The position numbers and the translations under genes are program-made. The notes under the pieces are model-generated. The model did not search any database. It was not told the origin of the DNA and saw only the letters and a program-made list of their open reading frames with translations. From the NCBI GenBank assembly GCA_039208045.1, contig JBCCRH010000201.1, positions 1 through 10,588 on the forward strand: DNA of 10,588 nucleotides. Reading direction: 5' to 3'. Source of the stretch: JBCCRH01 sp039208045. Lineage in GTDB: Bacteria > Bacteroidota > Bacteroidia > Chitinophagales > Saprospiraceae. This document shows positions 6,801 through 10,588 of this stretch, piece by piece; positions within the stretch are counted from its first letter, which is position 1, and every line of letters begins with the position of its first letter.

Positions 6801-8280
6801 TTCGAATGTATGGACTGAAATTACACTTAATGGTATCGTAGTACCTGCTGGTGCAGTAGCTGTACGTATGGTAGTCATTATGCAGTGTTCTGCTGGTGGC
6901 GCGGTATTCTTTGATAATGCAAGCTTGGAAACTGACGCTCCACCTTCTCCTGGTGACTTTACTATTACGCCTGTCATGGGTCAGTGTGGTTCTACCGTAA
7001 CCTTCACTGTTCCGGATCCAGACGATAACTGCCCAGGTGCCTTCTCTATAGCTGATCCTGTATCTGGTAGCTTCTTCCCAGTAGGGATGAATACCATTAC
7101 AGTAACCGCTGAAGATGCTTCTGGAAACACTAGCACTTGTACCGTAACTATCGATGTACCAGATGAGGAAGCTCCTGTTCCTGCTTGCTTGGATGCTATG
7201 GTGGTATTCAATGGCGAGCTAGAGCAAACGGTAACCATTGCAGAATTGTACGACGCGGGTGCTTCTTTTGATAACTGTGGAACGGTCAACTTGATTTCAC
7301 CTGATATGGATCAAGTAGTATCTTGTGAAGCATTGAATACCGTCATCAATGTACCAGTAATGGTAGAAGATGCGAGCGGTAACCCTGGCATGTGTACGGC
7401 AACGATCACGGTAACAGGTTTGCCTTGCGGTATCATGGATAATGGTGGTATCGGCTGTACCGGTGGAACATCTAACTTTGATGGCAGCGAGTTTACGGTA
7501 ACAGCTCCTGACTGTTCACCAAACACCATGCTATACATAGAAGATCAAACTGCTTTCGTATTTGCTGAGCTATGTGGTGATGGTGAAATTACAGCACAAG
7601 TGACAGGTCTAAGTGGTACTGGTTTTGCAGGCGTGATGATGCGTGAATCAGAAGACCCTGCAGCCAAGAAAATGGCATTGGGTACCAATACCATTGATCG
7701 CTTACGCAAAGAAGTACGTGTAATTGATGGTTATCCTTCTTCGGCAGCTCCGATTGCGTCTTTCAACCAGTTCTGGGTACGTGTGAACAGAACAGGCGAT
7801 GTATTCAGCGCTTTCGCTTCAACGGATGGCGTATTCTGGCAGCCGTACCTCTCACAGGTAATCATTATGCAGGAGTGTATCACAGTAGGCTTGTTTACCT
7901 ATAGTGAAAAACCAGGCAATGCAGTAACGGCTACCTTCAGCGATGTTTCTATCACAGGTGTACTTGAACCTAGTGCTAGTACTAGCTACAGTGGTAATAA
8001 TAGCCTCTTTAACCCTGCTGTAGTTACGTCTACTACTGCTGTTAGCCTTTTCCCGAACCCAGCGCGCGATCTAGTTACGCTAAGTATGGATCAGGTAATT
8101 GGCGAAGAAGCTACTATCACGATCTTCAACACGAATGGTCAGATGATGCAGCAACTACAGTATGATACGGTAGAAAACACCACGGAAGAAATTAGCATTG
8201 ATAAGCTGCCTGCGGGCACCTACTTTGTCAATGTGCGAACGAGCACTACGCAGCAGTCGTTGCGCTTAGTGAAGCAATAA
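3829..8280 (+). CDS. giant T9SS-secreted modular surface protein (PKD-like, jelly-roll/HYR, DUF1349-like, sorting domain)
   Basis: A 1483-residue exported protein. I start it at the ATG at 3829, which begins a clean signal peptide (MRRFFLLFLALSLWSFDAQA, mature end QCDDP); an in-frame TTG at 3823 only adds two residues. Order: five Ig/PKD-like modules (about 21-147, 148-257, 258-366, 367-482, 483-611), several with a Cys near the start and a GCES-type Cys near the end that could form a disulfide; two copies of a roughly 250-residue unit (612-861, 862-1114), each a CBM4/9-like jelly roll (LTNASFE start) lying within HYR sequence; an HYR-like module (1115-1199); a DUF1349/concanavalin-like domain (about 1215-1380); and a type A T9SS sorting domain (1406-1483: LFPNPARD, LPAGTYFVNV, LVKQ end). 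It is probably anchored on the surface or released, and binds glycans or neighbours. No catalytic domain is recognised. The exact ligand is unknown. Confidence 0.92.
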   Translation: MRRFFLLFLALSLWSFDAQAQCDDPVAITMTNEFCPGTGASNSERRIRVQAPPGANEEVIWTLTSVPTGSQFEGMVPMTLAQGDDNDEFTVDVGSKGNTVKLKRTPNNMGTPIIGTYEFSVQIVDNGVSSQCPSAVGTGYSITVGVVPPVAEKIDGNLCQGQDAATVFVEAPDPDIEIIWEVVSAPSGAGFMAGDDLQPNTSGANYRTDLDANGRRLRITTNAPAGTYTFTTRARNTAITCESESGTDVFTIMVNEVPAVPTIDRQDLTRCRRETATISVLPATDAEFVWEVLEAPAGVSFAAGDRLEPNVDGSDYRTDLNADGSQFRTKGSARAGLYRFKVLARDVNSGCESELTTDELSITINQLPPVPTVEQQMAITCTDEVSGAVRVADPGAGFAIVWEVLSAPAGATLMAGNILEPNTNDPTQEVRTDNQASGRVLRLKTNLFVTAGDYTFKALTRNTTTGCEGDQTTEIFTLTAAPRPATPVGATMMKSLCPIPDLSPSLANTGINVSNTLSADEKVVWILTGAPAGSAYAGDGSEMFTTDNCGDPFKNFGELAVANSSKVIRVQDPENTPVGSYTFDAVITNCVTGCTSEALTGFEIIVIDDTEDPVAICPVPAAGVSVLTNASFEDGVAFNQPGAGTNWTSFGAVFGIDANAIPSAKDGDFYLKMFGGNSGAFQDNPVSPGDNLAGSVFLQNASFDPMLPGCTGFLKLEYFDASNNLISFTESAKLDDTTPQNVWTEIMISDVAPAGAATVRFVVIMQCTAGGAVFFDDASLIVDDGSGPPAAFMLNNDLDQCGAIFNFTIPEPTDNCGATSVADIASGSLFDVGTTTVTVTATDDAGNTGQCTFDVTVNDVQDPVANCPMPPSGGNLLTNASFENNNGFDQPFSTDWTPFDVASAVRVSDGRTGTAAQDGDSYLKMFGGNTGIFQDVPVTPGETLDASVFLLNAPFDPMLPGCTGFIKLEFLNAGNGVFGPQESTKLDDTTPSNVWTEITLNGIVVPAGAVAVRMVVIMQCSAGGAVFFDNASLETDAPPSPGDFTITPVMGQCGSTVTFTVPDPDDNCPGAFSIADPVSGSFFPVGMNTITVTAEDASGNTSTCTVTIDVPDEEAPVPACLDAMVVFNGELEQTVTIAELYDAGASFDNCGTVNLISPDMDQVVSCEALNTVINVPVMVEDASGNPGMCTATITVTGLPCGIMDNGGIGCTGGTSNFDGSEFTVTAPDCSPNTMLYIEDQTAFVFAELCGDGEITAQVTGLSGTGFAGVMMRESEDPAAKKMALGTNTIDRLRKEVRVIDGYPSSAAPIASFNQFWVRVNRTGDVFSAFASTDGVFWQPYLSQVIIMQECITVGLFTYSEKPGNAVTATFSDVSITGVLEPSASTSYSGNNSLFNPAVVTSTTAVSLFPNPARDLVTLSMDQVIGEEATITIFNTNGQMMQQLQYDTVENTTEEISIDKLPAGTYFVNVRTSTTQQSLRLVKQ
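4270..4763 (+). repeat. two-domain PKD-like block, copy 1 (second copy at 10089-10588)
   Basis: Codons 148-312 of the first giant protein encode two modules that recur in the same order in the second giant gene. Shared landmarks are GQDAATVFV, YRTDLDANGRRLRI, PAVPTIDRQDL and RCRRETATISVLPATD. For the best part, 4621-4763 against 10446-10588, I count 118 of 143 bases identical by hand with no gap, and 43 of 47 residues. Confidence 0.85.
5662..7167 (+). repeat. tandem duplication of a 750-bp jelly-roll/HYR unit inside the coding region
   Basis: Unit 1 is 5662-6411 (residues 612-861) and unit 2 is 6412-7167 (residues 862-1114). Each begins DPVA-x-CP, runs through LTNASFE, YLKMFGGN, FDPMLPGCTGF, KLDDTTP, NVWTEI, VVIMQC and AGGAVFFD, then QCG, DNC and a final G-N-T segment. 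In the second half of the jelly roll I count about 60 identical residues of 87. The units are in frame and adjacent, which is a direct sign of tandem duplication followed by some divergence. Confidence 0.85.
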
Positions 8281-8323
8281 TAAAACAATAGGGCAGCAAT
8301 AGCTCTAGTGTTTTAGTCTTAAA

Positions 8324-8358
8324 GATGTCTTCATCGGCTTCATGCTGATGAAGGCATC
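8324..8358. terminator. hairpin between the two giant genes, probable terminator
   Basis: GATGTCTTCATCGGC (8324-8338) pairs with GCTGATGAAGGCATC (8344-8358) around a TTCAT loop: a 15-bp stem with two G-U wobbles, followed by CTTATT. It lies 43 bases after the double stop TAATAA (8278-8283) of the first giant gene. It suggests that the second giant gene has its own promoter in 8360-8456, though I see no clear TAnnTTTG there. The 176-bp gap holds no other feature that I can support. Confidence 0.65.
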
Positions 8359-8456
8359 CTTATTAAAGCATACTACTTGCAGTTCATGAAATTTTAGTAC
8401 CCTTACAATCACCTTAACTACAGCATTTTCATTATCATACATAAACCAAATATTAA

Positions 8457-10588
8457 ATGAGACACGTAATTTTTACACTCTTATGCTTAGGTTTATCATT
8501 CGGAAATTGGGTACACGCCCAATGTAATGACCTATTTATATCAGAGTACATGGAAGGCTCCGATCAAAATCGTTGCCTTGAAATTTACAATCCTACGGGT
8601 GAACCCATCACCCTAACAGGAGTGTACCGAATTGCTATCGCCTCCAATGGCGGCCCTGTAGATCGTACCGTAAACTTGGATGGATCAATTGCTCCAGGTG
8701 AGGTATTCGTTATTTGTGATCCTGACCAGAACTTAGGGATAACGACTGATCAAACAGATAATGACATCTTCTTTACGGGGGATGATGCGATAGCCCTACA
8801 GAAAAACACTACGGACATTGACGTTATCGGCCAGATTGGCTTTGACCCAGGTAGCCGTTGGGATGTCAATGGTGTACGAACCAAGGAACGAACGCTACGC
8901 CGTAAATCAGCTATTGTAAGTGGTGATGCAGACGGCAGTGATACTTTTGACCCATCAGCAGAATGGGATTCATTCAGCCAAAACACAGCAGATGGCTTCG
9001 GTGAGCATACAGTCTCTGGTGCGGCTATCCCTACCCCACCCGTCCCACTGGAACCAACAAAAGGTGTCTGTATGTCCGCCGATGTGACTTCCAATGTAGC
9101 AGAAGTAGGGATCACCGTACGCCAGTCTTCTTTTGATAAAAATACCCAGCGGGTGGTATGGGTACTTACTGGAAAACCAGCAGGAAGTAGCCTCAATATC
9201 AATGATCAATTTACAGTGGATAACTGTGGCGACCAAACTAAGGATTTTGGTGAACTTGGCGTTCGCCAGCAGTCCCAAGCGATTAAGATTAATAATCCAG
9301 CTACTGCACCCTTAGGCACATACACCTTTGATGCCTTTATCGAAACTTGTGCTACAGGTTGTATCTCTAGTTCCGTCTCCGGCTTCAGCCTAACTATCAA
9401 TAATACTTTCCCTGACGCGCCCGAAGCACAAGTGGCCACTAATGCCTTCTGTCTTTCTTCTACGCTAAGCCCTAATATCAACAACACGGGTGTATGGGTC
9501 AAGCTATCTTCTTTGGATAAAACCAAAGAGCGCATTGTATGGGTGCTTACAGGCAAACCAGCTGGAAGTACCCTTAGCTTGAATAGTGAATTTACAGTAG
9601 ATGATTGCGGCGATCAAATCAAAGAATTTGGTGAAATCAGCGTTCGCCAACAGTCGCAGGCTATTCGGGTAGATAATCCTGGTAGCGCCTTGGTTGGCAC
9701 CTACACTTTTGATGCATATGTAGAAAGTTGTGAGACGGGCTGTAGCTCTACGCTTACTTCTGGCTTTAGCATTACCGTGAATGCTGCTCCGACGGTAGAC
9801 ATTATGGCTGACCCTGATGGCGCTATTTGCTTGGGCACCACTGGGGTGATGTACGATGCAACTATTGTGTCTACTGATGGCGGAACATATACTTATGATT
9901 GGTGTGCGTATAATGCCACCAATGGAGGCGGCACGTGCTTTGGAGGCTTTACTCCAGGTGGCGATAATGCTTCGCAGACGCGGAATTGGACGTCTTCACC
10001 AGGTGCTAAATCAGTAGGGGTAGAAGTGATGAGTGAAGTACCAGGCTGTATGGCTTCAACGATTTATAACTTTCAAGTGGTCAACATCCCACCTGGGCCA
10101 GTAGCAGATAAGACAGATGGTCGTCTGTGTGTGGGTCAGGATGCAGCTACAGTATTTGTAGATGACCCTGGCATGAACCGAGAAATTGTCTGGGTAGTGC
10201 TGGAAGCCCCAGCGGGGGCGAGCTTTGCGATGGGTGATGACTTAGAACCCAATGTCAATGCCTCAGACTATCGTACCGACTTAGATGCCAATGGCCGCCG
10301 CCTGCGCATAAAGAATAATGCAGCAGTAGGCACTTATCGCTTTAAAGCAAAAACTAGAGAAACTTCAGCTGGCTGTGAGAGTGCCCCTACTACAGAAGAA
10401 TTTACCATTACGGTAAATGCAACACCAGCTGTTCCTACTATTGATCGTCAAGATCTCGTCAGATGTAGAAGAGAGACCGCCACTATTTCTGTACTACCTG
10501 CTACGGATGTAGAGTTTGTTTGGGAAGTATTGGAAGCTCCTAATGGCGTAAGCTTTGCAGCTGGGGATCGACTAGAGCCCGGAGTAGA
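8457..10588 (+). CDS. second giant secreted modular protein with an N-terminal lamin-tail domain (partial, 3' end outside window)
   Basis: From the ATG at 8457 the frame stays open to the window edge: 710 codons plus two bases. The first 21 residues (MRHVIFTLLCLGLSFGNWVHA) are a signal peptide, and the mature protein starts QCNDLFISEYMEG. Residues about 23-186 form a lamin-tail (LTD) domain: FISEYMEGSDQNRCLEIYNP, IAPGEVFVICDP, DDAIALQK, DVIGQIGFDPG, RRKSAIVSG, EWDSF. Two tandem modules follow (about 192-318 and 319-445) with VWVLTGKPAGS, CGDQ, FGE, VRQQSQAI, GTYTFDA and TGC; then another PKD-like module (446-541), then two modules (545-656, 657 onward) closely related to modules 2 and 3 of the upstream giant protein. 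A T9SS sorting domain is expected at the missing C-terminus, by analogy. The two genes are tandem paralogues in part. The role is probably surface adhesion or structure, with no enzyme seen. Confidence 0.92.
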   Translation, partial: MRHVIFTLLCLGLSFGNWVHAQCNDLFISEYMEGSDQNRCLEIYNPTGEPITLTGVYRIAIASNGGPVDRTVNLDGSIAPGEVFVICDPDQNLGITTDQTDNDIFFTGDDAIALQKNTTDIDVIGQIGFDPGSRWDVNGVRTKERTLRRKSAIVSGDADGSDTFDPSAEWDSFSQNTADGFGEHTVSGAAIPTPPVPLEPTKGVCMSADVTSNVAEVGITVRQSSFDKNTQRVVWVLTGKPAGSSLNINDQFTVDNCGDQTKDFGELGVRQQSQAIKINNPATAPLGTYTFDAFIETCATGCISSSVSGFSLTINNTFPDAPEAQVATNAFCLSSTLSPNINNTGVWVKLSSLDKTKERIVWVLTGKPAGSTLSLNSEFTVDDCGDQIKEFGEISVRQQSQAIRVDNPGSALVGTYTFDAYVESCETGCSSTLTSGFSITVNAAPTVDIMADPDGAICLGTTGVMYDATIVSTDGGTYTYDWCAYNATNGGGTCFGGFTPGGDNASQTRNWTSSPGAKSVGVEVMSEVPGCMASTIYNFQVVNIPPGPVADKTDGRLCVGQDAATVFVDDPGMNREIVWVVLEAPAGASFAMGDDLEPNVNASDYRTDLDANGRRLRIKNNAAVGTYRFKAKTRETSAGCESAPTTEEFTITVNATPAVPTIDRQDLVRCRRETATISVLPATDVEFVWEVLEAPNGVSFAAGDRLEPGV
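9030..9791 (+). repeat. tandem 381-bp PKD-like repeat within the second giant gene
   Basis: Two copies of 127 codons follow each other (about 9030-9410 and 9411-9791). Fixed points lie exactly 127 codons apart, such as C205/C332 and R232/R359. Between RxVWVLTGKPAGS and GFSxTxN about 56 of 83 residues are identical by hand. A more distant relative with VVWILTGAPAGS and TTDNCGD is module 5 of the first giant protein (5389-5640). Confidence 0.8.
10089..10588 (+). repeat. two-domain PKD-like block, copy 2 (first copy at 4270-4763), cut by the window edge
   Basis: It encodes residues 545-710 of the second giant protein. The module order and landmarks equal those of copy 1, and the copy is still in step with copy 1 when the window ends, so the homology probably continues beyond 10588. 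Confidence 0.8.

Noticed and set aside
8750..9556. Long minus-strand open frames opposite the second giant gene
   Set aside because: They are antisense to a frame with a clear signal peptide, lamin-tail domain and repeats, and they have no protein-like features themselves.
9030..9791. Regular repeats considered as a CRISPR array
   Set aside because: The repeat period is 381 bp, in frame and conserved over its whole length at protein level; there are no short identical repeats with unique spacers.

Overview
The window looks like chromosomal DNA of a marine or free-living Bacteroidota, most likely in or near the Saprospirales (Lewinella/Haliscomenobacter-type). The reasons are a type IX secretion sorting domain on a giant surface protein, a DUF5777-type beta-barrel, a CX4CH lipoprotein cytochrome, a TAnnTTTG-type -7 box, A-rich start regions without strong Shine-Dalgarno sites, and large secreted proteins made of PKD-like, HYR and lamin-tail modules. 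The taxon is inferred, not proven.

Layout. (1) Positions 1-119, minus strand: the first 39 codons of a secreted protein that leaves the window. (2) Positions 120-348: non-coding, with REP-like hairpins. (3) Positions 349-2726, minus strand: a tight three-gene operon, read right to left as CX4CH lipoprotein cytochrome, DUF5777 beta-barrel, di-heme c-type cytochrome. (4) Positions 2755-2939: a non-coding element of about 185 bp with near-perfect terminal inverted repeats flanked by TA, lying 28 bp upstream of the operon's first start codon. (5) Positions 3079-3492, plus strand: a bacilliredoxin with its own promoter-like box and a 30-bp perfect palindrome behind it. (6) Positions 3829-8280, plus strand: a 1483-residue T9SS cargo protein. 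(7) Positions 8457-10588 and beyond, plus strand: the first 710 codons of a second giant secreted protein that shares modules with the first. No stop occurs before the window ends.

How the genes work together. The minus-strand operon puts two exported heme proteins next to an outer-membrane barrel, so an envelope electron-transfer unit is the natural reading; its donor and acceptor cannot be told from sequence. The bacilliredoxin is an unrelated cytosolic thiol-repair protein. The two giant proteins are paralogous mosaics, probably surface-exposed and glycan-binding or adhesive. They show recent internal duplication: a 750-bp tandem repeat in the first, a 381-bp tandem repeat in the second, and a two-domain block of about 495 bp shared by both.

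The most unusual points are: (a) a carbohydrate-binding-type jelly roll that appears to be nested inside a HYR domain, with the nested unit duplicated; (b) the MITE-like element abutting the cytochrome operon; (c) the cytochrome/barrel/cytochrome operon, with a possible Cys-ligated heme. I saw no CRISPR array, tRNA, rRNA, transposase or phage gene.
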